Positions 1-8,228 of a stretch of 64,000 nt of DNA are shown here, in pieces. The notes below the pieces were generated by a model. That model did not search any database. It saw only the letters and a list, made by a program, of their open reading frames with translations, and was not told the origin of the DNA. The position numbers and the translations under genes are program-made. Origin of the DNA: Henriciella sp. (GTDB taxonomy: Bacteria; Pseudomonadota; Alphaproteobacteria; Caulobacterales; Hyphomonadaceae). Numbering within the stretch: position 1 is the stretch's first letter; each line of letters opens with the position of its first letter. Where the stretch lies: the NCBI GenBank assembly GCA_013214545.1, contig JABSQB010000016.1, forward strand, positions 1 to 64,000. The letters run 5' to 3'.

Positions 1-1
1 T

Positions 2-553
2 GGCGTCGATTTTGAGTTCTTCGAAACGCGCTTGCGACAAAGACGGCGGACGACCGATTCGCGCGGCCGCACCCGCACGCGCTGGGTCACGGTTTTCTCT
101 GGTCAGTGTCTGCGGTTCAAATTTCACAAGTCATTCGTAGGACGAACTCTGGTGCTGCGCGACGCGGGTTTGTTCAACATCTTCGGCCGGGGCCGCGGTC
201 TGGAACAGGTGAAGCTGGAATCCAAAGTCTTCGAGCAAGCTTTCCAGGTTTATTCAAACGACCAGGTCGAGGCGCGTTTTCTGCTGACGCCGGATCTGAT
301 GCAGCGCCTGATCGAACTGGAGAAGGTGTTTCACGGCGGCAAATTGCGCTGCGCCTTTCAGAATGGTGAGCTTCTGATCGCGGTCGAAGGAGGCAACCTG
401 TTCGAACCAGGGAGTATGTTTACGCCGCTGGACAACCCGGATCGGGTGCGTGAGCTGCTGGATGATTTTGCCGCCATCTTCAACCTGATTGACAGTTTCG
501 CCGATCCGGAAACCGTGAAGAAAAGTCGCCGGGATGACGGGCGAGACGCATAG
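2..553 (+). CDS. DUF3137 family protein, C-terminal part
   Basis: The reading frame is open from the first bases of the window, so this is the 3' part of a longer gene; the first in-frame start-like codon (TTG at 32) falls inside conserved sequence and is probably not the start. The visible ~183 residues match my memory of DUF3137 proteins: a V-D-F-E-F-F-E stretch, then an R-W-V-T-V-F-S-G-Q segment and an F-K-F-H-K-S-F-G-R-T-L-V-L strand pattern, which in this family follow an N-terminal membrane part lying outside the window. The function of the family is unknown. The downstream gene is on the same strand, 84 bases away. Family assignment is by pattern recall, not by search. Confidence 0.7.
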   Translation, partial: GVDFEFFETRLRQRRRTTDSRGRTRTRWVTVFSGQCLRFKFHKSFVGRTLVLRDAGLFNIFGRGRGLEQVKLESKVFEQAFQVYSNDQVEARFLLTPDLMQRLIELEKVFHGGKLRCAFQNGELLIAVEGGNLFEPGSMFTPLDNPDRVRELLDDFAAIFNLIDSFADPETVKKSRRDDGRDA

Positions 554-637
554 AGCACGAATTCGGTCACACTTTGGACCAGATGTAGGCGTCTATGTTC
601 AGAAAAGCTTCAGGTCTCGCTGCGTAGAGAAACTTGC

Positions 638-1003
638 ATGAAACCAATGATTTCCGCCCTGGGCGCTATGAGCGTCGTTTTCATCCTGACCGCCCCGGTG
701 GCGCAGGCTCAATCGTGTCATCAGCAAGCGGCTCAATTGCAAGAGCGCCAAGTGGCCGCGCAAGAACTGGCAGATGCCCGCGTCGCACTGGTCGACGAAG
801 TTGAGGCCGCAGGCGACGCCTGGGAAAACGCGGAAGCGATGCGTAACTTTGGCGTCGAGCAGGCTGCGGAGGCCGATGCAACCAAGGTGACCTATGAGAC
901 GTTGAAGGCGGACTTGCTTGAAAAGGAAGCCTCCCTGCAAACCCAGGTCATCTCGTTGAACGACGCTGTCACCGCGTACAATACAAAATGCGTGCGAAAT
1001 TAG
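638..1003 (+). CDS. Small secreted helical protein, unknown function
   Basis: A 121-residue protein with a clear Sec signal peptide: M-K-P-M, a hydrophobic core ending in A-P-V-A-Q-A and probable cleavage after AQA near residue 25. The mature part is rich in Ala, Glu and Gln with heptad-like spacing, which suggests one long coiled coil, and it has two cysteines (one just after the cleavage site, one near the C-terminus) that could form a disulfide in the periplasm. It resembles many small periplasmic coiled-coil proteins but I do not recognise a family. It ends 4 bases before the convergent xthA stop, leaving no room for a separate terminator. Confidence 0.6.
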   Translation: MKPMISALGAMSVVFILTAPVAQAQSCHQQAAQLQERQVAAQELADARVALVDEVEAAGDAWENAEAMRNFGVEQAAEADATKVTYETLKADLLEKEASLQTQVISLNDAVTAYNTKCVRN

Positions 1004-1007
1004 CGCC

Positions 1008-1787
1008 TTAGTCGCGCAAATTGACAATCACCGGCACATGATCTGATGGTTTCTCGAGGCCGCGGGCTTTGCGATAAATCTCGACACTTTCCAGACGGTC
1101 GGCGGCCTGCGGGCTGAGCAAGTGATGGTCAATTCGGATTCCATGATCCTTTTGCCACGCGCCGCCCTGATAATCCCAGAACGTGTATTCATGACCGCGA
1201 TTGTCAGTGGCCTCAAAAGCTTCTGTCAGGCCGAGATGTTTCAAACGGCGGAATGCGGCACGGCTTTGCGGAAGCGCCAGGGCATCATCGGCCCAAACCG
1301 TCTCCTCCCAGCAATCCTCGCCGCGCGGAATGATGTTATAGTCGCCGCACAGGACGAGTGGCTCTTCCGCCTTGAGTAGCTCGCTCGTATGGGTCTTCAG
1401 CTTGTCCATCCAGTCCAGCTTGTAGTCATATTTCGGACCGGGCGCCGGATTGCCATTTGGGAGATACAAGCCACCAACTCGAACCGGCGTGTCGGCAAGG
1501 ACAAGCGCCTCGATATAGCGTGCCTGATCATCCTCCTCATTGCCGGGCAGGCCCTTGACCACGTCCTCAAGCGGATGTCGCGACAGCATGGCGACGCCAT
1601 TATAGCTTTTCTGACCATGGGCCTCGACATTATAGCCGAGCTCTTCGATTTCCATGTAAGGGAACGCGTCAGTCTCGCATTTGATTTCCTGCAAGCAGAC
1701 GACGTCGCAATCGATGGCCTTGAGCACTTCGATCACCGTGGGCAGGCGGGCTTTGATGGAGTTGACGTTCCAGGTCGCGATTTTCAT
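1008..1787 (-). CDS. xthA: Exodeoxyribonuclease III
   Basis: A 259-residue AP endonuclease/3'-5' exonuclease of the EEP superfamily, the usual length for XthA. It starts with M-K-I-A-T-W-N-V-N-S-I-K-A-R and contains the family signatures L-Q-E-I-K (metal-binding Glu near residue 34), the G-D-Y-N-I core (catalytic Asp and Asn near residue 150) and the C-terminal S-D-H-V-P-V with the catalytic His. It acts in base-excision repair, cleaving DNA 5' of abasic sites and removing blocked 3' ends. It stands alone on the minus strand, converging with the small secreted-protein gene; its start lies about 55 bases from the divergent ArsR promoter. Confidence 0.95.
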   Translation of the reverse strand: MKIATWNVNSIKARLPTVIEVLKAIDCDVVCLQEIKCETDAFPYMEIEELGYNVEAHGQKSYNGVAMLSRHPLEDVVKGLPGNEEDDQARYIEALVLADTPVRVGGLYLPNGNPAPGPKYDYKLDWMDKLKTHTSELLKAEEPLVLCGDYNIIPRGEDCWEETVWADDALALPQSRAAFRRLKHLGLTEAFEATDNRGHEYTFWDYQGGAWQKDHGIRIDHHLLSPQAADRLESVEIYRKARGLEKPSDHVPVIVNLRD

Positions 1788-1837
1788 GGCTTCTGTTTAG
1801 CGCGGTTTGTTGAAAGCGCCAGCCTCGGATTCAAGGC

Positions 1838-1886
1838 TTGACATGAAACTAAACGGTTTCATATAAAGTGAAACTGAAAGGTTTCA
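1838..1886 (+). promoter_or_regulatory. ArsR-gene promoter with two tandem operators
   Basis: A consensus -35 box TTGACA (1838-1843) and a -10 box TATAAA (1862-1867) are separated by exactly 18 bases. That spacer is itself an inverted repeat, TGAAAC-n6-GTTTCA (1844-1861). A second copy with the same half-sites and the same 6-base gap lies at 1869-1886, over the expected transcription start; centres are 25 bases apart. This is the layout of an autorepressed promoter for the gene at 1891. Boxes and repeats are read directly; the binding protein is inferred. Confidence 0.85.
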
Positions 1887-1890
1887 TTTT

Positions 1891-2205
1891 ATGCAAGAAC
1901 AATTGGTCTTTCGCGCCATCGCTGACCCGACCCGGCGCAGCATCATGACAATGCTCGCAGATGGCGAACGATCGCTCAGCGAGATTTCCGCTGAGTATGA
2001 AATGACACGGCCAGCTGTCACCAAGCATTTAAAGATCCTGGAGCAGGGCGGGCTGATCCGCGTGCGCACCAGCGGACGTGAACGGTTGCACCGCCTGCGA
2101 CCGGAGATGCTGAAGACCGTTTCCGACTGGGTAAATTTCTTCAGCCAGTTCTGGGACGAAAAACTTGCAAACCTAAAACAAGCCGTGGAGATGGATGATG
2201 AGTGA
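1891..2205 (+). CDS. ArsR/SmtB-family transcriptional regulator
   Basis: A 104-residue winged-helix repressor. The N-terminus (L-V-F-R-A-I-A-D-P-T-R-R-S-I) is the hallmark of the ArsR subgroup encoded next to SRPBCC/AHSA1 proteins; the recognition helix region is M-T-R-P-A-V-T-K-H-L-K-I-L, followed by the wing G-L-I-R-V-R-T-S-G-R-E-R. I see no clustered cysteines, so it is probably not a classical metal sensor. It overlaps the next gene by 11 bases, implying translational coupling, and is preceded by two matching inverted repeats at the promoter, implying autoregulation. Its ligand is unknown. Confidence 0.9.
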   Translation: MQEQLVFRAIADPTRRSIMTMLADGERSLSEISAEYEMTRPAVTKHLKILEQGGLIRVRTSGRERLHRLRPEMLKTVSDWVNFFSQFWDEKLANLKQAVEMDDE

Positions 2206-2605
2206 TGCTGTGATGGTGAAGACGATCTATTTGAAAGCCACGCCAGAGAAAGTCTGGCGCTATATCACCAAGAAGGAGCTGCTCGCGCAGTGGTTTCACG
2301 AAACGGATCGTGATCTGAACGAGAAAGCCTCGTTCCAATATTACAGCTTTCACGACGACAAAGAGGATCGCAAATTGATGTGGGGCGACGTCCTCGAAGT
2401 CGATGCGCCGCATAAACTGGTACACACCTTCACCCATAAGTGGCTGAAGGGTGTGATCACGACCGTGACCTGGGAATTGATGGCGGTTGAAGGGGGCACG
2501 CAACTTACCCTGACACATGCTGGAATCAACACGTTCGAAGAGCTGACCGGACATGACAAAGGCTGGGACGAGCATTTGCTGCGCCTGCGCATGATGCTCA
2601 GCTAG
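2195..2605 (+). CDS. SRPBCC (AHSA1/START-like) domain protein
   Basis: A 136-residue single-domain protein. The start I-Y-L-K-A-T-P-E-K-V-W-R-Y-I-T and the later W-G-D-V-L-E-V-D-A-P-H-K-L and V-T-W-E-L segments are typical of the AHSA1 branch of the SRPBCC fold, a helix-grip fold around a deep hydrophobic pocket. It is encoded in one operon with the overlapping ArsR-type repressor, a very common pairing; the SRPBCC member may bind a small hydrophobic ligand, but no substrate can be deduced. The last 8 bases overlap tail-to-tail with the DUF1287 gene on the other strand. Confidence 0.85.
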   Translation: MMSDAVMVKTIYLKATPEKVWRYITKKELLAQWFHETDRDLNEKASFQYYSFHDDKEDRKLMWGDVLEVDAPHKLVHTFTHKWLKGVITTVTWELMAVEGGTQLTLTHAGINTFEELTGHDKGWDEHLLRLRMMLS

Positions 2606-3185
2606 GCAGAAACCGGAATCGGCGCTGGTCGCCATAGGCCCAGATGCGGCTATCCTCGCGGGTGCCAAGACCAATATTGTGAATGGCTCTCCAACGGCCG
2701 CGGCCATCCTTCCGGCTCGAGAGGATGCCGATATGCGGTAGGCTGCCGCCAACGCGGCAGGTGATGAGATCGCCGGGTTGCCAGTCGGCGGCCGGCAATT
2801 CATGTCCGTGGCGCACCAGCCATGTTTCGACATTAGGCACGCGGCGATGATCGATGTTCCGGTCGGTTCGGGTGAGACCCCAGCGCTTGGGATAGGCGCT
2901 GAAATTGGCTGTCATGTCTTCATGCACGTGTTGCTGGAAGTCGAAGGCGAAGGCCTCGCGATAGGCGCGGATGATCACATCGATGCAGACGCCGCGATCT
3001 TTTGGAACATCTCCCATCGGATAATCCAGTGCGACATAGGCGCCGTCATAAAGTGTGGTGACCCCGATTTGGTTGCGCGCCTTGACGATCAAGCTGGCCG
3101 CCTTGCTTTCCTGACCAGAAGCGGCGCTTGGCAAAAGCGGAATTGAAAACAGGCTGGCAAGTGTTGTGCGGCGGGTGATCTCCAT
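2598..3185 (-). CDS. DUF1287 family exported protein
   Basis: A 195-residue protein with an N-terminal export signal containing a twin-arginine (T-R-R-T-T-L), so Tat export is possible, with cleavage near A-A-S-G-Q. The mature domain shows the DUF1287 pattern: V-P-K-D-R-G-V-C-I-D with a likely nucleophilic Cys, D-I/L-P-x-D-W-type P-A-A-D-W-Q-P-G-D, and L-P-H-I-G-I-L with a conserved His, resembling NlpC/P60-like cysteine hydrolases. An envelope or peptidoglycan-related role is an inference. It overlaps the convergent SRPBCC gene by 8 bases and lies 47 bases downstream of the nitroreductase gene on the same strand. Confidence 0.75.
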   Translation of the reverse strand: MEITRRTTLASLFSIPLLPSAASGQESKAASLIVKARNQIGVTTLYDGAYVALDYPMGDVPKDRGVCIDVIIRAYREAFAFDFQQHVHEDMTANFSAYPKRWGLTRTDRNIDHRRVPNVETWLVRHGHELPAADWQPGDLITCRVGGSLPHIGILSSRKDGRGRWRAIHNIGLGTREDSRIWAYGDQRRFRFLPS

Positions 3186-3232
3186 GCTGAAGGATCACCT
3201 GCCAGTGTGGCGTCAATGCGGAGGAAACGGGG

Positions 3233-3904
3233 CTAGAATCCCCGAAGCTCGGCAAATTCTTCTAGCTCTGCCCGTTCGGTATAGAGCTGGTTCACCGGAT
3301 CGTCCTTGTCTGGAATGCCGACGGCCATGCCGCACCAGACCATTTCATGCTCATCAAGGCCGAAATGCTCTTTCAGGCTTGGGCGCAGGATGCCCCAGCA
3401 TTCCTGCATACACGTGCCCCAGCCGCGTTCTTCGGCGAGCAGGGCGAGGGTCTGCATCAGCATACCGGTATGACCCCACTGTCCATGGCCGACGCGCTCA
3501 TCCAGCACGAAGAACAAGGCAACCGGTGCATTGAAGAAATTATAGTTGCGCATGAACCAGGTCATACGGCCCGCCTTGTCATCGCGCGGGATACCGATCT
3601 TTTCATACATCATCTCGCCAACGCGGAACCGGCGAGCGTTTTGGGCGTCCGTGATATGGTCTGGATAGATCGGGCGATCGGTTGGCTCTCCGCGCGGATT
3701 TCCTGACAGTTTCGCCGCTGCCAGCTGCACGACCTTGTCGCGTTCCTCGCCGCTAACCGCAATCACGCGCCAGGGCTGCAAGTTGCCACCGGAGGGCGAG
3801 CGCTGCGCATCTTTCAACCATTGCTCCACCTCAGCCTTGGGGAGCGGCGTGTCGAGAAAGCCTCGCGTTGAAATGCGTTGTTTTACGGCGGTACTGACGT
3901 CCAT
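3233..3904 (-). CDS. Nitroreductase-family flavoprotein
   Basis: A 223-residue FMN-dependent oxidoreductase. The N-terminal K-Q-R-I-S-T-R-G-F segment and the S-P-S-G-G-N-L-Q-P-W-R motif (FMN-binding) are diagnostic of the nitroreductase superfamily; the C-terminal half has the G-M-A-V-G-I-P segment that closes the fold. Such enzymes reduce nitroaromatics, quinones or flavins with NAD(P)H as dimers in the cytoplasm; the natural substrate cannot be told from sequence. It is a minus-strand gene upstream of the DUF1287 gene, with 80 bases separating it from the small kinase-like gene. Confidence 0.9.
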   Translation of the reverse strand: MDVSTAVKQRISTRGFLDTPLPKAEVEQWLKDAQRSPSGGNLQPWRVIAVSGEERDKVVQLAAAKLSGNPRGEPTDRPIYPDHITDAQNARRFRVGEMMYEKIGIPRDDKAGRMTWFMRNYNFFNAPVALFFVLDERVGHGQWGHTGMLMQTLALLAEERGWGTCMQECWGILRPSLKEHFGLDEHEMVWCGMAVGIPDKDDPVNQLYTERAELEEFAELRGF

Positions 3905-3984
3905 GAGGAGCTCCCTGGTCTCTTTATCTTTCTGAACCTAGTGGCGCAAAATCAGGATGCTAGGGGTCTCGTTAGGACAGGCCG

Positions 3985-4515
3985 TCAGGCTGGCGTGATG
4001 GTTTCAACGATCAGCTCCGCGGCTTCATAGGCGCTCATCTTTTCCGTCTCGATGGTCAGGTCAGCTGGCGGCATGGCTTTAGTGCTGGCTTCGAACTGGT
4101 CGAGATTGGCCTTCAGGATTTCAACATTGCGCAGCTTTCCAAACTTTGAGCGATCCTCGTTGGCGATGCGCTTCAATTGTCCCGCTTGCGAGAGATGCAG
4201 GTGCACGAAGGTGACGGTGCCGCCTGCCTTTTCGACCGTTTCGCGGACGCGATTGGGAAAATTCGGATCGACAGAGTTTTCCGGCTGAAAGGTGAAGATG
4301 AGAGATTTGTCTTCGGCGGCCGCGGCTTCGAACATGTCCATCCAGAACTGTTCACGCAGGCGCATGAAATTCTCGGTTCCAAACGGGAAAACGGCGGCTA
4401 CCGCATCGACGACAAGATGATTGTGAAATAGCGGCAGTCCCGTCAGCTCAGAAACGCGCCGGGAGACCGTGTACTTTCCGGCGGCGGGAGGACCATAGAC
4501 GAAAATCAGATGCAT
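3985..4515 (-). CDS. Small P-loop kinase-like ATPase
   Basis: A 176-residue protein starting M-H-L-I-F-V-Y-G-P-P-A-A-G-K-Y-T-V, a Walker A loop of the adenylate-kinase/shikimate-kinase type at residues ~8-15, in which the usual Ser/Thr after Lys is replaced by Tyr followed by Thr. The rest (a helix with R-x-x-E-L-T-G-L-P-L-F-H-N-H, later S-K-F-G-K-L-R-N) matches the family annotated as AAA or shikimate kinase-like proteins in proteobacteria. The phosphorylated substrate is unknown. It starts 6 bases after the stop of the M20 amidohydrolase gene, so the two are probably co-transcribed. Confidence 0.7.
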   Translation of the reverse strand: MHLIFVYGPPAAGKYTVSRRVSELTGLPLFHNHLVVDAVAAVFPFGTENFMRLREQFWMDMFEAAAAEDKSLIFTFQPENSVDPNFPNRVRETVEKAGGTVTFVHLHLSQAGQLKRIANEDRSKFGKLRNVEILKANLDQFEASTKAMPPADLTIETEKMSAYEAAELIVETITPA

Positions 4516-4521
4516 CAGAGA

Positions 4522-5922
4522 TCAGCCGTCCTCGAACAGAGCGAGCGCAGTGGCGGTCATGCTGGCGACACCCGTCTCAATGGTTGGCTCATAGTCTGGC
4601 GCAAAGAAGGGGGAGTGCAGCGACGGCAGGCCCAGCGCGCTGTCCTGAGCAGCTTCCCATTTTGTCGGCTCAACAGCGCCAACCCAGAATATCATGCTCG
4701 GTATCTTGGCATCGGTGCGGCTGTACTGGCTGAAGTCTTCGCCGCCCATGACGGGAGCGACTTCGCTAATATTCTCGGCCCCGATCACAGACCCAATTGC
4801 GGCAGCGGCTTTGGCTGAGAGATCCGGGTCATTGTAGGTCGAAGGCGTATAATCCGGATCGATGAAGATTTCAGGCTCCGGCGCTCCAAAGGCGAGGGCC
4901 TGGGCGCGGGCGATCCGCTCGATGCCTTCGAGCAGCATAGCGCGGGTTTCGTCATCATAGGATCGTACCGTGAGCAGCAATTTAGCTTCGTCGGAAATGA
5001 TATTGTGCTTGGCCCCGGCCTGGAACGACCCGACGGTCACTACTGCAGGCGTTTGTGGATCGACATTGCGTGAGACCAGGGTCTGAATAGCCGTCACGAT
5101 GGACGCGCCGACAATGACAGGGTCTTTGGTCGTGTGGGGATAAGCGCCGTGTCCACCGATGCCCTTGACCGTGATGTCGACACTGTCGACATTGGCCAGG
5201 GCATAGCCCGACGAATACGCGACCTTGCCGCTCGGGACGCTGGCGGAGACATGCAGTGCGAGATTGTAGTCCGGCCGCGGGAACCGGTCGAACAATCCGT
5301 CCTCGATCATAGCTTGCGCCCCATTGCCCAGCTCTTCCGCCGGCTGCGCAATCATGATCAGCGTGCCTGACCAGTCATCTTTTGCGGCGATCAGATTTCG
5401 CGCGGTGCCGACCCAACTTGTCATGTGGATATCGTGCCCGCAGGCGTGCATGACGCCATTGGTAACCCCGGTCCAGGTCTCATCAATGATGCGAGAGGCG
5501 AACGGAACACCCGTTCGCTCCGCCACGGGAAGGGCGTCCATATCTGCGCGGATCAGGACCGTCGGGCCATCTCCATTGCGGTAGACGCCGACCAGGCCAT
5601 AGCCGCCGACTTTGTCGCGGACGACGCCATTATCGCGCATGGACTTCGCCTTGGTCCAGTCGTCACCGAGACCCGTGGTGACCTCGAAGCCCAGGCTTTC
5701 CAGCTCATTAGCCATAATTGTCGAAGACCGAACCTCCTTGAACGACAGTTCTGGATTGGCGTGAAAATACTTATACAGGTCGATCAGGTTGGTGCCGGAG
5801 GTCGGCATATCCGCCGTAATCTCGATGGATTGAGCCGTATCTCGAGCGCCTTGAGCATAGGCACACGCGCCAAGAACAGCAGCGACGGCGAAGGAAGAGA
5901 TTACTGGAACCGATCGAAACAT
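4522..5922 (-). CDS. M20-family amidohydrolase, exported
   Basis: A 466-residue amidohydrolase of peptidase family M20D. The N-terminus is a signal sequence with a lipobox-like L-G-A-C at residues ~17-20, so it may be a lipoprotein or simply periplasmic. Metal-ligand motifs are visible: A-D-M-D-A-L-P, M-H-A-C-G-H-D-I-H, Q-P-A-E-E and a late G-G-E-D-F-S. Relatives hydrolyse N-acyl amino acids, hippurate or indole-acetyl conjugates; family length is usually 380-470. A GAGG ribosome site precedes the ATG. The small kinase-like gene follows 6 bases downstream on the same strand. Confidence 0.88.
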   Translation of the reverse strand: MFRSVPVISSFAVAAVLGACAYAQGARDTAQSIEITADMPTSGTNLIDLYKYFHANPELSFKEVRSSTIMANELESLGFEVTTGLGDDWTKAKSMRDNGVVRDKVGGYGLVGVYRNGDGPTVLIRADMDALPVAERTGVPFASRIIDETWTGVTNGVMHACGHDIHMTSWVGTARNLIAAKDDWSGTLIMIAQPAEELGNGAQAMIEDGLFDRFPRPDYNLALHVSASVPSGKVAYSSGYALANVDSVDITVKGIGGHGAYPHTTKDPVIVGASIVTAIQTLVSRNVDPQTPAVVTVGSFQAGAKHNIISDEAKLLLTVRSYDDETRAMLLEGIERIARAQALAFGAPEPEIFIDPDYTPSTYNDPDLSAKAAAAIGSVIGAENISEVAPVMGGEDFSQYSRTDAKIPSMIFWVGAVEPTKWEAAQDSALGLPSLHSPFFAPDYEPTIETGVASMTATALALFEDG

Positions 5923-6022
5923 AAGGCCTCACTTATCAGCATATTAAGGTAACTGTGCCATCGTGGCGGCAATGATTGTGGAAGACAAGGGCCACGTATC
6001 TCAGTGTGCCTGAAGGGTGACG

Positions 6023-6814
6023 ATGATGCTTCGCAGCACTTTTAAGGCCGCCATTGTGGCCGTCAGCGTTTTCGGTCTCACAGCCTGCGGCGGTAGTGAA
6101 CCGTTTGATCCGGCTATGTTTGACTCTGAAGTTCAGCGCCTCGCTGATGAAGGCGATATGTATGGCGAGATCTTTCTGGTTCTGAAAGAACGTCGTCCGC
6201 GCGTGTATGGCGAGTTTCGTAACATCGCCGTGCGTGAATTCAGCCGCGGTCGCCCGGTGCGGGAAGCGAGCTATGTGGCGGGTCTGCGGATGCGCGAAGT
6301 CTTCCTCGATGAGATCCTGAATCTGTCGCGCAGCGCCAGCGATGACAATGTCAAAGACATGATCGATGTGATCATCATGACGTATGAGCACCTGAACGAA
6401 GAGAACTCAGCGGATTGCTTGCGCAGCATTGAAGGACTGCCACCGGAAAAGGTTGAGAAGTTCCCAGCCGAGCTCCGCAAGCGCGAAATGCAACTGGTTG
6501 TGGACCTGCTCAGCGCGCCGAAGGAAATGGCCAATCGCCGGGCTGCTTCTGATAAGGAAGTCGTCAACTGGATGGTCAATCTGTCGAGCTCTGAGCCTGT
6601 TGTCGCCGACATGTTCACGCTGATGAATGCTGAAAAGAAGCCGCGCGGCAAAGACGCGACGGCGGTCTGCGACGGCATGATCACGGTGTATAAGCGCCTC
6701 AGCTACAAAACAGCCGAAGATCGGGGAACACTGTTTCGCGGGATGGCTTTGATGGCGCTTAAACAGCGGCAATTGCTGAAAAATGCGGAAGCATCCGACG
6801 ACGCGAACAGCTAG
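6023..6814 (+). CDS. Predicted lipoprotein, unknown function
   Basis: A 263-residue protein with a lipoprotein signal: M-M-L-R, a hydrophobic stretch, then L-T-A-C-G-G with the lipidated Cys near residue 22. I place the start at the ATG at 6023 (or the next codon, also ATG), because a GAAGGG ribosome site precedes it; a GTG at 6017 overlaps that site. The mature part is charged and helical with no motif I know, and has two further cysteines (near Asp-Cys-Leu-Arg and Val-Cys-Asp-Gly). It stands alone between the divergent M20 gene and a membrane-protein gene 74 bases downstream. Confidence 0.65.
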   Translation: MMLRSTFKAAIVAVSVFGLTACGGSEPFDPAMFDSEVQRLADEGDMYGEIFLVLKERRPRVYGEFRNIAVREFSRGRPVREASYVAGLRMREVFLDEILNLSRSASDDNVKDMIDVIIMTYEHLNEENSADCLRSIEGLPPEKVEKFPAELRKREMQLVVDLLSAPKEMANRRAASDKEVVNWMVNLSSSEPVVADMFTLMNAEKKPRGKDATAVCDGMITVYKRLSYKTAEDRGTLFRGMALMALKQRQLLKNAEASDDANS

Positions 6815-6888
6815 TCGCCTCAAAATTTAGAATTTGTATTGCTGGTCCGTCTTGCTAAGCTCCGCAGGAGTGATGGAGGGATCGCGAT

Positions 6889-7608
6889 ATGTCTGAAGCC
6901 ACTGACGCCGCAAAACCGGCAGAACCCCAGCCTCAGCAGACTGTGCAGGATGCGCTGAATCAGCTGTCGACGCTGAAAATCTATACGCATTCTCCGATTC
7001 TCTACTGGTGGCCGATCTGGGTGCTGGGTTTTGTCTTTGGCTTTGTCTCGATGTTTGTCGGCGGCGAAGGAACCGAAGCGGCGGCAAGGGTTCAGGGACA
7101 GACTTTTGTCTTCGTCCTGGTCTTCGTGATTTTCTCGACGACCGTGAAGCTGCGCGGCGCCAATTCGGTGATCCTGGGCTTGATCCTACTGATTGGCGGC
7201 ATCCTGCTTGCGACGGCGAACTTGTCTGGTCCGATCGCCTCATTCATTGGCGGGCTCGATATCCGAATGAGTCAGTCCTTCTATTGGTTTGTCGGCACCT
7301 CGGTCTTCATCATGTGGGCCGTGATGATCTTCGGGTTCGATAAAGTGAAGTTCTATGAGATTGCCCCGGGCCAGGTCCGAGAACGTGTTTTCTGGGGCAG
7401 TGGCGACCGGGCAGAGAGCGGCGCAAATGCGCGGTGTAAGTATCTGAAGGATGATTTCTTGCGCCACCGGATTCTGGGCCTGGTAGTGACCGGCGACATC
7501 GAGATAACGCTCGGCGATGGCGAAGTGTGGTACTTGCACAATGTCCTGTTCGCCAAAGAAAAAGCGCACCGGATCAACGAACTGATTGTGACCCGCCCGG
7601 TCGATTAA
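6889..7608 (+). CDS. Four-helix membrane protein with cytoplasmic tail, unknown
   Basis: A 239-residue integral membrane protein. After a ~40-residue Ala/Pro/Gln-rich cytoplasmic N-terminus come four hydrophobic segments (roughly residues 45-62, 78-95, 103-122 and 133-152). A soluble C-terminal domain of ~85 residues follows, with alternating beta-strand patterns (V-K-F-Y-E-I-A-P-G and I-E-I-T-L-G-D-G-E-V-W), reminiscent of small PH-like domains. I do not recognise the family. A GGAGGGATCG ribosome site lies 5' of the ATG. The last 4 bases overlap the convergent gene at 7605. Confidence 0.65.
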   Translation: MSEATDAAKPAEPQPQQTVQDALNQLSTLKIYTHSPILYWWPIWVLGFVFGFVSMFVGGEGTEAAARVQGQTFVFVLVFVIFSTTVKLRGANSVILGLILLIGGILLATANLSGPIASFIGGLDIRMSQSFYWFVGTSVFIMWAVMIFGFDKVKFYEIAPGQVRERVFWGSGDRAESGANARCKYLKDDFLRHRILGLVVTGDIEITLGDGEVWYLHNVLFAKEKAHRINELIVTRPVD

Positions 7609-8225
7609 ACCGTCAGGCTGGGATGCACCTGAGGCTCATATCCATGGGCCAATGCTTGACACGTGATGTGCGGCGTCAGTCGAACCGAGTGTTCGGGTAA
7701 AGCTTCAGGATCGCCATAGCCCGAAAAGGACCATGGATGAGCGCGCCCCTGCCATTTCAGAAAAGCGGTTGCACCAGTCGTGAACATGGCGCCGTTCGGT
7801 AACATTTCAGTCGCCACCGGTTCGCGTTCTGACTTGCCTCGAATGATGTCTTGTATCTCGCCCGCAATGGCGTCGCTGAGGTCGCTCGCTTTCGGGCGGT
7901 AGCGAAACACGCCAGAACGCACCAGCGCTTCCCGAAACTTCTTGGCGTCGCCGTAGCGGCACTCGTAGCAAGGCCGGTGCCCAGCCGCGAGCGCGGTCAC
8001 TTCGTCGAGAAAGAACAGTTCCGTATAACTGCCGTCGCTTATCAACTCGCGATGACGATCCTTGAAATCCAGCACGCAGGTAATCCATTGCCGGGTTTTC
8101 CAATGGGTCGGTTTGAGCGTCTTGTCCTCGGTATGGAAACAACCGCCGCGATTGCCCATCAAAGTGCCGCGTTCGGGAACCGCGTGGATTAGGCCAAATG
8201 GATCAACGCGGTTCTGGAGGGGCAT
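7605..8225 (-). CDS. Conserved hypothetical protein with CxxC and His/Cys motifs
   Basis: A 206-residue soluble protein opening P-L-Q-N-R-V-D-P-F-G and G-T-L-M-G-N-R-G-G, then A-G-H-R-P-C-Y-E-C-R-Y near residue 80, a possible metal-binding C-x-x-C with a nearby His. I recall similar proteins scattered in alphaproteobacteria and other phyla annotated only as hypothetical; no function is known to me. Its ATG lies 3 bases after the metG stop on the same strand, so it is likely co-transcribed with metG and translationally coupled. Its end overlaps the convergent membrane-protein gene by 4 bases. Confidence 0.6.
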   Translation of the reverse strand: MPLQNRVDPFGLIHAVPERGTLMGNRGGCFHTEDKTLKPTHWKTRQWITCVLDFKDRHRELISDGSYTELFFLDEVTALAAGHRPCYECRYGDAKKFREALVRSGVFRYRPKASDLSDAIAGEIQDIIRGKSEREPVATEMLPNGAMFTTGATAFLKWQGRAHPWSFSGYGDPEALPEHSVRLTPHITCQALAHGYEPQVHPSLTV

Positions 8226-8228
8226 GGC

